Shown: piece after piece, positions 9,072 to 17,823 of the stretch
Layout of the letters: each line of letters starts with the position of its first letter
Numbering within the stretch: position 1 is the first letter of the stretch
Assembly: GCF_002904335.1 (NCBI RefSeq)
Contig: NZ_PPHF01000030.1
Coordinates: 186,001-250,000 of the forward strand
Reading direction: 5' to 3'
DNA length: 64,000 nt
Source: Amycolatopsis sp. CA-126428
Lineage (GTDB): Bacteria; Actinomycetota; Actinomycetes; Mycobacteriales; Pseudonocardiaceae
Made by a program: the position numbers and the translations under genes
Notes under the pieces: model-generated
Seen by the model: the letters and a program-made list of their open reading frames with translations, nothing else
Told to the model about the DNA's origin: nothing
The model's database searches: none

Positions 9072-9872
9072 GTGCTGGCGCGTCAGCGACAGGCGGTGAT
9101 CCTGGAAGAGGCCCGCCGGACCGGTGCGGTCCGCGTGAGCGACCTCGTTACCAGGCTGGGCGTGTCCGACATGACGGTGCGTCGCGACCTCGACGTCCTC
9201 GCCGGCCGCGGACTCGTCGAAAAAGTTTACGGCGGCGCCACTTCGGTCGTCGGCAAGAGCACCGACGAACCCGGCTTCGAGGCCAAGTCCGTGCGCCAGC
9301 GGGCGCAGAAGGAAGCCATCGCCGAACTCGCCGCGACGCTGATCCGGCCCGGCACCGCGATCGGCATCTCCGCCGGCACCACCACATGGACGCTGGCGCG
9401 AGCGCTCGACAACATCCCCGGGCTCACCATCGTGACCAACTCGATCCAGGTCGCCGACGTGCTCCGCGGGTCGACGCAGCCGGATCGCACGGTCGTGCTC
9501 ACCGGCGGGGTGCGGACGCCGTCGGACGCGCTGGTCGGGCCGGTCGCCGTGCACAGCCTGCGGTCGCTGCACCTGGACGCCGTCTTCCTCGGTGTGCACG
9601 GGATGTTCGACGGCCCGGGGTTCACGACCCCGAACCTCACCGAGAGCGAGACCGACCGCGCGCTGGTCGAGGCCGGGCGCAAGCTGGTCGTGCTCGCCGA
9701 CCACACGAAGTGGGGCACCGTCGGGATCTCGACGATCGCCGACCTGGACGAGGCCGACGTCGTCGTCACCGATGACGGAATTTCCGACGAGGCCAAGGAA
9801 ATTCTCGCCGAACGGGCGGGAGAACTCATGATCGCCGAGACGGCGGAGACGGACGAGGCCCAAGAAGCGTGA
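9072..9872 (+). CDS. DeoR-family transcriptional repressor of galT
   Basis: 266 residues. The N-terminal DeoR helix-turn-helix (RLGVSDMTVRRDLDVLAGRGLVEKVYGGA) is followed by the phosphosugar-binding sensor domain with GISAGTTTWTLARAL and TNSIQVADVL. The GTG start is preceded by a T-rich region with TGTGTTTAG and TGTGTAATT elements that may be its operator. The stop overlaps the galT GTG by 4 bases, so regulator and enzyme are one operon. By family, it should respond to a galactose-phosphate-type effector; that specificity is inferred from the neighbour. Confidence 0.9.
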   Translation: MLARQRQAVILEEARRTGAVRVSDLVTRLGVSDMTVRRDLDVLAGRGLVEKVYGGATSVVGKSTDEPGFEAKSVRQRAQKEAIAELAATLIRPGTAIGISAGTTTWTLARALDNIPGLTIVTNSIQVADVLRGSTQPDRTVVLTGGVRTPSDALVGPVAVHSLRSLHLDAVFLGVHGMFDGPGFTTPNLTESETDRALVEAGRKLVVLADHTKWGTVGISTIADLDEADVVVTDDGISDEAKEILAERAGELMIAETAETDEAQEA

Positions 9873-10951
9873 AGCGCACCGTACGACACCTGGCCGACGG
9901 CCGGGAGATCATCTACTTCGACCAGCCCGGCGCGCCCGACCGCGTCGCCGAGGACACCCGTGACCTGCCGCCGGTTTCGGCCGCGTCGGAGATCCGGCTG
10001 GACCCGCTGACCGGCGAGTGGGTCGCGATGGCGGCGCACCGGCAGACGCGGACCTACAAGCCGCCGGCGGACCTCTGCCCGCTGTGCCCGAGCAAGCCCG
10101 GCAAACCGAGCGAGATCCCCGAAAGCGACTACGACGTGGTCGTCTTCGAGAACCGGTTCCCGTCCTTCGCCGAGGACGTCGTCGGCGAGCCGTCCACTGT
10201 GGATGGTTTCGGGCTGGTGCCGGTGCGGCCCGGCCGCGGCCGCTGCGAGGTCGTCTGCTTCACGAGCAACCACGATGGATCCTTCGCGCAGCTGAGTGCC
10301 GAGCAGGTGCGGGCCGTGGTGGACGCGTGGGCGGACCGCACGACCGGGTTGTCCGCGGTGCCCGGCGTCGAGCAGGTCTTCCCGTTCGAGAACCGCGGCG
10401 AAGAAATCGGCGTCACGCTGTCGCACCCGCACGGGCAGATCTACGGCTACCCGTTCGTCACCCCGAAGACCGAGCGGATGCTCGACGTCGCCCGCGCCTA
10501 CCAGGCCGAACACGGCCGTCCGGTGCTCGGGGACGTGCTCGCCGCCGAACGCAAGTCCGGTGCGCGCGTGGTGACCTCCGGCGAGCACTGGACGGCGTTC
10601 GTGCCGCCGGCGGCCCGCTGGCCGGTCCAGGTGCAGATCGTGCCGCACCGGCAGGTCCCGGACATCCCTGCGCTGACCGATGCCGAGCGCGACGACTTCG
10701 CGAACGTCTACCTCGACGTGCTGCGCCGCTGCGACGCGCTGTACGACCGGCCGCTGCCGTACATCGCGGCGTGGCACCAGGCGCCGGTGCACCGCGACCG
10801 GGAGCTCGGCTGGCTGCACCTGGAGCTGTTCTCCGTGCTGCGCGCGAAGGACAAGCTGAAGTACCTGGCGGGGTCCGAGTCGGGCATGGCGGTGTGGATC
10901 AACGACGCGACGCCGGAGCAGATCGCGGAACGGCTCCGCGCGGCGGGCTGA
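9869..10951 (+). CDS. galT: Galactose-1-phosphate uridylyltransferase
   Basis: 360 residues. The active-site HPHGQ motif lies at 186-190, with nucleophile His188 that becomes uridylylated. A zinc-type CPLCPSKPG motif near residue 74 and the C-terminal WLHLELFS complete the GalT signature. It exchanges UMP between UDP-glucose and galactose-1-phosphate in the Leloir pathway. It is coupled to the DeoR gene. The usual downstream partner galK is missing: the next gene is a serine protease 72 bases on. A GalE-like epimerase and galU lie 10-15 kb away. Confidence 0.95.
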   Translation: MKRTVRHLADGREIIYFDQPGAPDRVAEDTRDLPPVSAASEIRLDPLTGEWVAMAAHRQTRTYKPPADLCPLCPSKPGKPSEIPESDYDVVVFENRFPSFAEDVVGEPSTVDGFGLVPVRPGRGRCEVVCFTSNHDGSFAQLSAEQVRAVVDAWADRTTGLSAVPGVEQVFPFENRGEEIGVTLSHPHGQIYGYPFVTPKTERMLDVARAYQAEHGRPVLGDVLAAERKSGARVVTSGEHWTAFVPPAARWPVQVQIVPHRQVPDIPALTDAERDDFANVYLDVLRRCDALYDRPLPYIAAWHQAPVHRDRELGWLHLELFSVLRAKDKLKYLAGSESGMAVWINDATPEQIAERLRAAG

Positions 10952-10985
10952 TCCGGGCATACTCATCTCCGATGCACAGGTTCGG

Positions 10986-11002
10986 CTCAGGAACCTCTCA
11001 GG
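10986..11002 (+). promoter_or_regulatory. Candidate MprA box upstream of the pepD-like gene
   Basis: CTCAGG at 10986 and CTCAGG at 10997, an exact direct repeat with an 11-base period, ends 21 bases before the ATG. The full motif CTYAGG-N4-TCTCAG is shared with the site before mprA (6756), including the 21-base distance to the start codon. Confidence 0.5.
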
Positions 11003-11023
11003 ACCATCGCGCAAGGTGAGGAC

Positions 11024-12439
11024 ATGACCGAGAACGACCCCAGCGCGCACGACCCCGCGAACCCGCGGCACCCCGAGACCGGCCAGCAGCCGGCCCAGGG
11101 CGGTTGGGCGGGGCACCCGTACGGTGAGCAGGCCCAGCCCGAGTCCGGCGGTGCGCCGCAGTACTCCGAGCCGTCCTACCACGCGGTGACCGGGGCCGAT
11201 CCGGCGTACGGCGGGCAGGCCTCGAACCCGTGGTCCGCCCAGGGTGCGCAGATGCCGTCCGGCCCGACCCAGCAGAGCGTCTATCCGCCGCCGAACCCGT
11301 ACGGGCAGCCCGGCACGTCCGGCTACCCCGTGGCCGCGCCGCAGCCCAAGCGGTCCGGCGGGAAGCTGCTCGCCGGCGTCGCGCTGGTCGCGCTGCTGGT
11401 CGGTGGCATCGCGGGCGGGACGGTCGGGTACTTCACCGCCGGGTCGTCCGGCCCGTCCGGCAACGCGCTCAACGCGCCGAAGCCGGCCCAGCAGACGGGC
11501 AACGCGCCCGCCGGCTCGGTCGAGGCCGTCGCGCAGAAGCTGTCGCCGAGCGTCGTCGAGCTGCAGGTCAGCGGCCAGCAGGGGGCCGGCGAAGGCTCCG
11601 GGTTCGTGATCAGCACCGACGGCTTCATCCTGACGAACAACCACGTCGTCGAGGTCGCCGCGAACGGCGGGCAGATCCAGGCGGTGTTCCAGGACGGCAA
11701 GAAGGCCGCCGCCAAGGTCGTCGGCCGCGACCCGACGACCGACATCGCGGTTGTCAAGGTCACCGGCGTCGGCAACCTGACCCCGGTCGAGCTCGGCCGC
11801 TCCGACGACCTGCGGGTCGGCCAGTCGGTGGTGGCCATCGGCTCGCCGTTCGAGCTGGCCGGCACGGTCACCTCGGGCATCGTCAGCTCGCTGCACCGGC
11901 CGGTGCGCGCGGGCGGCAGCAGCGGCGACCAGACCACGGTGATGGACGCGGTCCAGACCGACGCGGCGATCAACCCGGGCAACTCGGGTGGGCCGCTGGC
12001 GAACATGTCCGGCCAGGTCATCGGCATCAACTCCGCGATCTACAGCCCGCAGTCGGCGTCCGGTGGCCAGGGCCAGGGCGCGTCCGAGGGTGGCAACGTC
12101 GGCATCGGCTTCGCCATCCCGATCGACCAGGCCCGCCGCACCGCGGACACGATCATCAAGACCGGCCAGGCGGTGCAGACCTACATCGGCGCGGAGGTCA
12201 AGGACGCCCCGCAGGGCGGCGCCGAGCTCGGTGCCATCAAGCCCGGCAGCCCGGCGGAGAAGGCCGGCCTGAAGGCGGGCGACGTCGTCACCAAGATCGA
12301 CGAACGGCCGATCGACTCGGCCGACACGCTGGTCGCGGCGGTCCGCACCCGGGCCCCGGACGAGAAGGCGACGTTCACGCTCGCCGACGGCCGCACGGTC
12401 GAGGTGACGTTCGGCGGGCAGCCCGTCCAGCCCAACTGA
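11024..12439 (+). CDS. pepD: PepD/HtrA-like membrane-anchored serine protease with PDZ domain
   Basis: 471 residues. The cytoplasmic N-terminus (1-115) is rich in Pro, Gly and Gln, followed by one membrane helix (about 117-140). The trypsin-like domain has the catalytic triad His207 (TNNHVV), Asp240 (TTDIAVVKV) and Ser321 (NPGNSGGPL). A single C-terminal PDZ domain runs from about 385 to 465. The architecture is that of mycobacterial PepD, an MprAB-regulated protease and chaperone for misfolded envelope proteins. The upstream direct repeat supports the same control here, although deoR-galT separates it from mprAB. Confidence 0.9.
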   Translation: MTENDPSAHDPANPRHPETGQQPAQGGWAGHPYGEQAQPESGGAPQYSEPSYHAVTGADPAYGGQASNPWSAQGAQMPSGPTQQSVYPPPNPYGQPGTSGYPVAAPQPKRSGGKLLAGVALVALLVGGIAGGTVGYFTAGSSGPSGNALNAPKPAQQTGNAPAGSVEAVAQKLSPSVVELQVSGQQGAGEGSGFVISTDGFILTNNHVVEVAANGGQIQAVFQDGKKAAAKVVGRDPTTDIAVVKVTGVGNLTPVELGRSDDLRVGQSVVAIGSPFELAGTVTSGIVSSLHRPVRAGGSSGDQTTVMDAVQTDAAINPGNSGGPLANMSGQVIGINSAIYSPQSASGGQGQGASEGGNVGIGFAIPIDQARRTADTIIKTGQAVQTYIGAEVKDAPQGGAELGAIKPGSPAEKAGLKAGDVVTKIDERPIDSADTLVAAVRTRAPDEKATFTLADGRTVEVTFGGQPVQPN

Positions 12440-12519
12440 CCCGGTTCAGACGCTCGGCCGCCCTGGCGCGGCCGAGACCAACTTCGGCTCGACCCCCGGC
12501 TTCGGGGCCGGACCCACAA

Positions 12520-12561
12520 GGCCACGCGCGACCAGGCACTCGATGCCGGTCGCGCGTGGCC
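12520..12561. terminator. Bidirectional hairpin terminator between convergent genes
   Basis: A perfect 14-bp inverted repeat (GGCCACGCGCGACC and its complement) with a 14-base loop sits between the pepD-like stop codon and the end of the minus-strand operon. It has no clear T-tract, which is common for high-GC actinomycete terminators. Confidence 0.7.
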
Positions 12562-12591
12562 GCATTTGTGCCCTGACCTGGACCTGACTGG

Positions 12592-13179
12592 TCAGGGACC
12601 GGGACGGTCGGCCGGCGTGCCTGGAGGGTCGGCTGGTGTCCCTGGAGGGTCGGTTGGCGTGCCTGGGGGGTCGGTTGGCGTGTCGGGAGGGGCGTCTTGC
12701 GTGCCTGGAGGGGTATCTCGCGTGATTGGGGAGGCATCACGCGTGATTGGTGGGGCGACACGGGTGGGGCGGGGGACGAGACGGTGGCGGAGGGCGGTCA
12801 GGAGCACGGCCAGCCAGACCGTTGCCAGTGTTAGGGCCAGGGCGGGGGCCGGGTTCGTGTCGTGGAGGCCGGGCATTGGTGCGGTTCCGTACGGGCGCCA
12901 GAACAGCGGGAACGCCAGGATCGCCAAGACCCCGGTGATGACCGTGCCGGCCACCACCGGGGTCTTCCACGGGTGCGGCAGGACGCGGGACAGGGCGATG
13001 CCGAACAGGGCCGTCAGCGGGGCGATGACCGCGTCGTTGAGGATCGGGCCGCCGATGATCCAGCCGACCGTCCCGAAGACGTCCGGACGCAGGGGCAGCG
13101 CGTACTCCGCGAACAGCATGACACCCCACGCCAGGGCCGCGAGGCCCGGCAACGCGAGGAGCACTCGGGCGGTTTTCAC
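12592..13179 (-). CDS. Four-helix membrane protein with a Pro-rich repetitive tail
   Basis: 195 residues from a GTG that overlaps the oxidoreductase stop by 4 bases. The first 135 residues contain about four membrane helices. The last 55 residues are a Pro/Thr/Asp repeat (TPADPPG type) encoded by 21-bp imperfect tandem repeats. I do not recognise a family. Its translational coupling as the last gene of the GT2-DUF2064-methyltransferase-oxidoreductase operon suggests it serves the cytochrome b/molybdopterin protein, perhaps in the membrane. The repeat tail should vary in length between strains. Confidence 0.75.
   Translation of the reverse strand: MKTARVLLALPGLAALAWGVMLFAEYALPLRPDVFGTVGWIIGGPILNDAVIAPLTALFGIALSRVLPHPWKTPVVAGTVITGVLAILAFPLFWRPYGTAPMPGLHDTNPAPALALTLATVWLAVLLTALRHRLVPRPTRVAPPITRDASPITRDTPPGTQDAPPDTPTDPPGTPTDPPGTPADPPGTPADRPGP
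12607..12753 (-). repeat. 21-bp imperfect tandem repeat, about seven units
   Basis: Seven consecutive 21-base units lie inside the 3' end of the membrane-protein gene. The first four are close to GTCGGYTGGYGTGCCTGGAG plus G on the plus strand; the last three are more diverged. Each unit encodes seven residues of the TPADPPG type, so changes in unit number stay in frame. Confidence 0.8.
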
Positions 13180-14306
13180 AGCGCCTCCAGCTTCGTGACC
13201 CACTTCGTCTGCAGCACGCCGGGGCGGTTCGGGGCGATGATCCGGCAGGGGAAGCCGTGGTCGGGGGCGAGGACCTCGCCGTTCAGCTCCAAGGCCAGCA
13301 ACGTCAGCTCGTCGGCCGTGTGCTCGCCCGGGAGCACGCTGACGCCGTACAGCCCGCCACGCTCCGAAGAGGACACCCGGACCGCCGTGCCCGGTGCCGC
13401 GCCGGCGGCTTTCAGGAGCGTGGGCAGGGAGATCCCGCGCCAGGTGGCCGACTGGCTCCAGCCCTCCACACACGCGATCGGGAGCTCCGCCGTCGTTTGC
13501 GGGAGGGCGCGCAGCTCGTCGAGCGAGAACTTCATCGTGCCGCGCGCGGTCACCACCGAGAGCCGCCAGGTCGGCGACCACGTGACACCGGCGGCCGCCG
13601 CCGTGCGGTTCACCGGGAGGTCCTGCGTGCCCTTGCCGGACCTCCAGGACAGGGCGGAGACGCCGCGCAGGAACGGGACCGTCGCGCCCGCGGTGGCCAC
13701 GACCGCCACCCCGGTCGCCAGCCCGGTGGTCACCAGGAAACCCCGCCGGGACAGCCCCTCGGCCGACGCCTCGGCGGGAGCCTCTGCCGCGGTGGTGGTC
13801 CGGCTCAGGGCGCGGCGGATGATCGGCAGTTTCACCGCGACGTGCACCAGGATCGAGCCGATCGCCAGCCACGCGACCGCGTAGTGCACCTGGGGGAAGT
13901 AGAAGCCCCACGGGTAGTTCTGCGCGACGTTCAGCAGCCCGGTCGTCAGCTCGAAGAACGCCGCACCGGACAGCACCAGGATCGACAGCCGCTCCAGCGC
14001 GTGCGGCAGCGAGCGGACGAGCGGCCGGCCGAACAGCTTCGGGTAGACACTCCACAGTTTCGCCAGCAGCAACGGGATCGACGCCACGCCGGAGATCACG
14101 TGCAGCCCCTGGGTGACGCGGTAGAGCCCGATCGGGCGGCTGGGCCAGGAGAACCATCCCGGCGGGTGCTGGATCAGGTGGCTGATCAGTCCCGTCACGA
14201 AGCACGTCGTGAACGTGATCGCGAGCGCCAGGCCGATTCTCGACGTCACGCGTTCGTGGTGCGCCGGCGCCTGGAACTGCTCTTCTGCGGGAATCGGGAG
14301 CTTCAC
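13176..14306 (-). CDS. Cytochrome b-type membrane domain fused to a sulfite-oxidase-type molybdopterin domain
   Basis: 376 residues. The first 165 contain four membrane helices with spaced histidines (QGLHVISG, PQVHYAV, SILVHVA), as in di-haem cytochrome b561-like anchors. A twin-arginine-like segment (SRRGFLVTTG) precedes the second part, which matches the oxidoreductase molybdopterin-binding domain: IACVEGWSQSATW with the likely Mo-ligand Cys, HGFPCRII, and LQTKWVTKLE. It probably passes electrons between a periplasmic Mo site and the membrane quinone pool; the substrate is unknown. Starts and stops overlap neighbours on both sides by 4 bases. Confidence 0.85.
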   Translation of the reverse strand: MKLPIPAEEQFQAPAHHERVTSRIGLALAITFTTCFVTGLISHLIQHPPGWFSWPSRPIGLYRVTQGLHVISGVASIPLLLAKLWSVYPKLFGRPLVRSLPHALERLSILVLSGAAFFELTTGLLNVAQNYPWGFYFPQVHYAVAWLAIGSILVHVAVKLPIIRRALSRTTTAAEAPAEASAEGLSRRGFLVTTGLATGVAVVATAGATVPFLRGVSALSWRSGKGTQDLPVNRTAAAAGVTWSPTWRLSVVTARGTMKFSLDELRALPQTTAELPIACVEGWSQSATWRGISLPTLLKAAGAAPGTAVRVSSSERGGLYGVSVLPGEHTADELTLLALELNGEVLAPDHGFPCRIIAPNRPGVLQTKWVTKLEAL

Positions 14307-14935
14307 GGCCGCTCCAATCGCGCGAACCAGCGGTGCCCGTGCCGGGTGGTCCAGTCGACGCGCAACCCGGCGCGCACGGCGACCTCGGCGATCGCATCGA
14401 CCCCGACCCAGGCCCAGGTGAACCAGGCGACGTCGGCGTGGCCGGGCCGGAGCCGGACCCGCTCGTGCCGCAGGCCTCGGCCGGGTGGCTCCAGCTCGAC
14501 GAGGATGTCGCCGCCCGGGGCGACCAGCCGCGCCGTGCGCCGCAGCAGCGCGGCCGGGTCGCCGCCGATGCCGATGTTGCCGTCCGCGAGCAGGGCGTGC
14601 CGCCACCGCCCTTCGCCGGGCAGGCGGTCGAAGAGGTTGCGCTGCAACGCACTCCCACCGCGGCGCCGGGTCAGCCTGACGGCCGTGCGAGAGCTGTCCA
14701 CGCCCAGCGCGACGACTCCGCGCCCGGCCAGCGCCGCGGTGAGCCGGCCGGGCCCGCACCCGAGGTCGATCGTGGGGCCGGAGCACGCGTCGAGCAGGAC
14801 GTCGTCGCCCTCGGACGGTTCCGCCCAGCGTTCCACCGCCAGCTCGATCCGCTCGCCGCTGGCCAGCTCGAGCCAGCACTGGTGGCCGAGCAGGCCATGG
14901 TCGAACTCGTGGCCGGTGCTCACCGGGGCCGTCAT
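14303..14935 (-). CDS. SAM-dependent methyltransferase of the GT2/DUF2064 operon
   Basis: 210 residues. Class I methyltransferase fold with SAM-binding IDLGCGPGRLTAAL, acidic loop VALGVDSS, and a motif III-like ILVELEPPG. The ATG overlaps the preceding stop by one base (TGATG) and the stop overlaps the oxidoreductase GTG by 4 bases. The substrate is not evident. Association with a glycosyltransferase and a DUF2064 nucleotidyl/glycosyl transferase suggests a lipid or glycan target, which is inference. Confidence 0.85.
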   Translation of the reverse strand: MTAPVSTGHEFDHGLLGHQCWLELASGERIELAVERWAEPSEGDDVLLDACSGPTIDLGCGPGRLTAALAGRGVVALGVDSSRTAVRLTRRRGGSALQRNLFDRLPGEGRWRHALLADGNIGIGGDPAALLRRTARLVAPGGDILVELEPPGRGLRHERVRLRPGHADVAWFTWAWVGVDAIAEVAVRAGLRVDWTTRHGHRWFARLERP

Positions 14936-15618
14936 CACGCCACCGCCCGTCCGCCGACCGCCGCGACGGCGCGGGCGAACCGGCCGCCCGGGCACGCCGC
15001 CGCCACCGACCGGGCGTCCGTCATCGTGTCCACATCGGACAGCAGGGCGCCGCGCCGCGGCCGCAGCCCGCACGCGGTGAGGGCGCGCAGGGTGCGCTCC
15101 CCGGTGTCTTCGCGGGACATCGGGACGTCCTTGAGGGCTTGCGCGTGCCGCGGCTCGGCGAGGCCCAGCGCCCACCAGCCGCCGTCCGCGGCCGGCCCGA
15201 GCATCGAGTCGTGACCGCCGTGCAGGACCGGTGCGGCGGCCGCGGCGAGCGACTCCGGCGTGACCTGCGGGGTGTCCATGCCGATCTGGAGCACCGGCAG
15301 GCCGGCGTGCACCTGGGCGGCGTCCGCGTGGGCGTTCGCCAGCCGGGCGCCGAAATCGTGGCCACGCTGCGGGATCGTGGTGACGTAGCGGAGCGCCATG
15401 CCGATTTCGATGGGCCGGGCGGCCGCGCCGAGGTCACCGGTCATCGCGACGACGGGCTCGGCGCCGGGCACCGCGCAGACGGCGTCGAGCGTGTCGAGCA
15501 ACGCGGCCGCGGCGATCTCGGCCGCCTGAGCCGGGGTGGCCGGCGGGCACAGCCGGGTCTTGGCCAGCCCCGGGACGGGCGCCTTGGCCACCACCAGCAG
15601 GATGAACGGACGGGTCAT
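14935..15618 (-). CDS. DUF2064 / TIGR04282-family glycosyltransferase-like protein
   Basis: 227 residues. The N-terminus reads VVAKAPVPGLAKTRLCP, a nucleotide-sugar transferase-like loop typical of DUF2064, followed by LQIGMDTPQVTP and GPAADGGWWALGL. These proteins have a GT-A-like fold and are often annotated as glycosyltransferases, though activity is rarely shown. It overlaps the upstream GT2 gene by 4 bases (ATGA) and the methyltransferase by 1 base. Confidence 0.85.
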   Translation of the reverse strand: MTRPFILLVVAKAPVPGLAKTRLCPPATPAQAAEIAAAALLDTLDAVCAVPGAEPVVAMTGDLGAAARPIEIGMALRYVTTIPQRGHDFGARLANAHADAAQVHAGLPVLQIGMDTPQVTPESLAAAAAPVLHGGHDSMLGPAADGGWWALGLAEPRHAQALKDVPMSREDTGERTLRALTACGLRPRRGALLSDVDTMTDARSVAAACPGGRFARAVAAVGGRAVA

Positions 15619-16274
15619 CGCGCCAGCACCCGCCCGAAGTCGCGGACCGCGCGCAACGTGCCTCGCACCGACCCGGACACCTTCGACTTCGTCCCTTTGG
15701 CACGCTCCCCGTAGCGGACGTCGAACTCGCTGACCCGCCACCCGGCGCGCTGGGCCTTGATCAGCAGCTCCAGGGGATAGCCGAACGCGCGGTCGGTGAC
15801 GTCCAGCCGGAGCAGGGCGAGCCGGTCCGCGGCACGCAGGGGCGCGATGTCCCGCACCGGCAGCCCGCGGCTGCGCAACAGCGTCGCCAGCACGACGTTG
15901 CCCACCCTCGCGTGCCACGGCCACACCCCGGGACCGGTCGGCACCCGGCGTCCGACGGCCAGGTCCGCGCCGCGTTCGATCGCGGTCACCAGGCGCGGCA
16001 GGTCGGCGAGGTCCAGGGACCCGTCGGCGTCGGCGAAGCACACGATGTCCGCGGTGGCGGCTTCGAGCCCCGCGTGCACGGCCGCGCCGTAGCCCCGGCG
16101 CGGCTCGTGGATGACCTTCGCGCCGAGCGAGGCCGCCACTTCCGGCGAGCCGTCGGCCGAGCCGTTGTCGACCACGATCGCGCGGTAGCCCGGTGGGAGG
16201 CCGGCCAGTACGGCGGGGAGGGCGCCCGCTTCGTCGAGGCAAGGGAGGACGACGTCCACTTCCAAGTCAGTCAC
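15615..16274 (-). CDS. Family 2 glycosyltransferase, first gene of the operon
   Basis: 219 residues from a GTG. It shows the GT-A signature VDVVLPCLDEAGAL, then IVVDNGSADGS, and FADADGSLDL with the metal-binding DxD. No transmembrane tail is visible, so it is probably cytosolic or peripheral. It heads a five-gene overlapping minus-strand operon. The promoter should lie in the 144 bases shared with the divergent membrane-protein gene. Confidence 0.9.
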   Translation of the reverse strand: MTDLEVDVVLPCLDEAGALPAVLAGLPPGYRAIVVDNGSADGSPEVAASLGAKVIHEPRRGYGAAVHAGLEAATADIVCFADADGSLDLADLPRLVTAIERGADLAVGRRVPTGPGVWPWHARVGNVVLATLLRSRGLPVRDIAPLRAADRLALLRLDVTDRAFGYPLELLIKAQRAGWRVSEFDVRYGERAKGTKSKVSGSVRGTLRAVRDFGRVLAR

Positions 16275-16418
16275 GGCGCCGACCGTAAGGCCGTCCGAAA
16301 CGTCGCAGAACCCTTGCGGGGCTTACCGAATCATGACATCGGACGAGTTCTTACCGCGTCGTTACGGCTCCGGTTTCCCGGGCGCGGATCACCCGCGGTG
16401 ACCCTAGGGTGGGCGACG

Positions 16419-17813
16419 ATGAGTGAGCCGACCTCGGCAGCCCGGCTCGCCGAGCCGCCTGCCCGCGAACCCGAAGCCCCGGTCTCCGGCCGCCGCGCCG
16501 ACCTCCTTGCCGTCGCCGCGGCGGTGGTGCTCGTCGGCGCGGCCACCGCTGTCGGCCTCTACTACAACCGGCCGCACTCCGGCGTGATCATCTTCGTGTC
16601 CGCGCCGCCGCTGTTCGCCGACTGGCTGCCGCACGTCGGCCCGGGCTCGGTGTTCGCCGTGCTCGTCGCGGTCGCGGTGGTGCTCCACGGCCCGGCGCTG
16701 GCCGCCCGCCTCCCGTGGCGTCGCGCGCTCGCCGCCGGCTACCTCGCCTCGCTCACGTGGATCTTCTCGCTGACCATGGTCGACGGCTGGTCGCGCGGGT
16801 TCGCCGGGCACCTGACCATTCCCCAGGAGTACCTCCACGAAGTCCCGGGGATCACCGACATCCCGCGGATGCTGCGCGAGTTCTCCTCCCGCATTCTCGA
16901 CTTCCGGCCCGAATCCTGGACGACGCACGTGTCCGGCCACCCGCCGGGCGCGACGCTCGTCTTCGTCTGGCTGGACCGGCTCGGCCTGCACGGCGGCGCG
17001 TGGGCGGCCACGGCTGTGGTCCTTGTGGGCAGCCTGGTCGCGGTGGCTGTGCCGGCCACGGTCGCCCTGCTCGGCCGGCCCGAGGCGGCCCGCGCGGTGC
17101 TGCCGTTCGCCGTCCTCACCCCGGGCGCGGTGTGGATCGGCGTCTCGGCGGACGGCCTCTTCGCCGGGGTGACCGCCACCGGGCTGGCGCTGCTCGCGCT
17201 GTCCGCGACGGGGTTCACCCACGGCCGCCGGTACGCCGCTCCGGCCGGACTGGCCGCCGGGGTGCTGCTCGGCTTCGGGATCTTCCTGTCGTACGGCCTG
17301 GTGCTGCTCGGCCTGCTCGCCTTGGCCGTCGCCGTCCTCGGCCGGCAGTGGCGGGCGGCGGCACTGGCGATCGTCGCGGCCCTTGCCGTCGTCGGCGTGT
17401 TCGCTTGGGCGGGGTTCTGGTGGCTCGACGGCTATCACCTGGTCGTCGAGCGCTACTACCAGGGGGTGGCGCTGGTCCGGCCCTACTCGTACTGGGTGTG
17501 GGCCGACCTCGCCGCGGTGACCGTCGCGCTCGGCCCCGCCGTGGTGGCCGCCGTCCGGCGAGGTTTCGGGGCTTCGCGCCGGGCTTTGCTCACCGATCCG
17601 GTCCTGCTGCTCGGCCTCGCCGCCTTGGCCGCCGTCCTCTTCGCCGACGTCTCGGGCCTGTCGAAAGCCGAGACCGAACGGATCTGGCTACCGTTCGGGG
17701 TGTGGTTGCTGCCGTTGACGGCGCTGCTGCCGCGACCCGGCCGCCGGTGGTGGCTGGCCGCACAGGCGGCGACGGCACTGGCGGTCAACCACCTGCTGCT
17801 GACGGGCTGGTGA
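16419..17813 (+). CDS. Polytopic membrane protein, possibly GT-C-like
   Basis: 464 residues with about ten membrane helices and long cytoplasmic or external loops. A loop after the third helix contains HVSGHPPGATLVF, the kind of short conserved motif seen in actinobacterial GT-C-like integral membrane proteins, but I cannot assign a specific family. It is divergent from the GT2 operon and is followed 10 bases later by a two-component pair that may be co-transcribed. A role in envelope glycan assembly is plausible and unproven. Confidence 0.75.
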   Translation: MSEPTSAARLAEPPAREPEAPVSGRRADLLAVAAAVVLVGAATAVGLYYNRPHSGVIIFVSAPPLFADWLPHVGPGSVFAVLVAVAVVLHGPALAARLPWRRALAAGYLASLTWIFSLTMVDGWSRGFAGHLTIPQEYLHEVPGITDIPRMLREFSSRILDFRPESWTTHVSGHPPGATLVFVWLDRLGLHGGAWAATAVVLVGSLVAVAVPATVALLGRPEAARAVLPFAVLTPGAVWIGVSADGLFAGVTATGLALLALSATGFTHGRRYAAPAGLAAGVLLGFGIFLSYGLVLLGLLALAVAVLGRQWRAAALAIVAALAVVGVFAWAGFWWLDGYHLVVERYYQGVALVRPYSYWVWADLAAVTVALGPAVVAAVRRGFGASRRALLTDPVLLLGLAALAAVLFADVSGLSKAETERIWLPFGVWLLPLTALLPRPGRRWWLAAQAATALAVNHLLLTGW

Positions 17814-17823
17814 GGGAGACGTG

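Noticed and set aside
9227..11896. 889-codon minus-strand open frame opposite deoR, galT and pepD
   Set aside because: A GC-frame shadow of three confidently identified genes.
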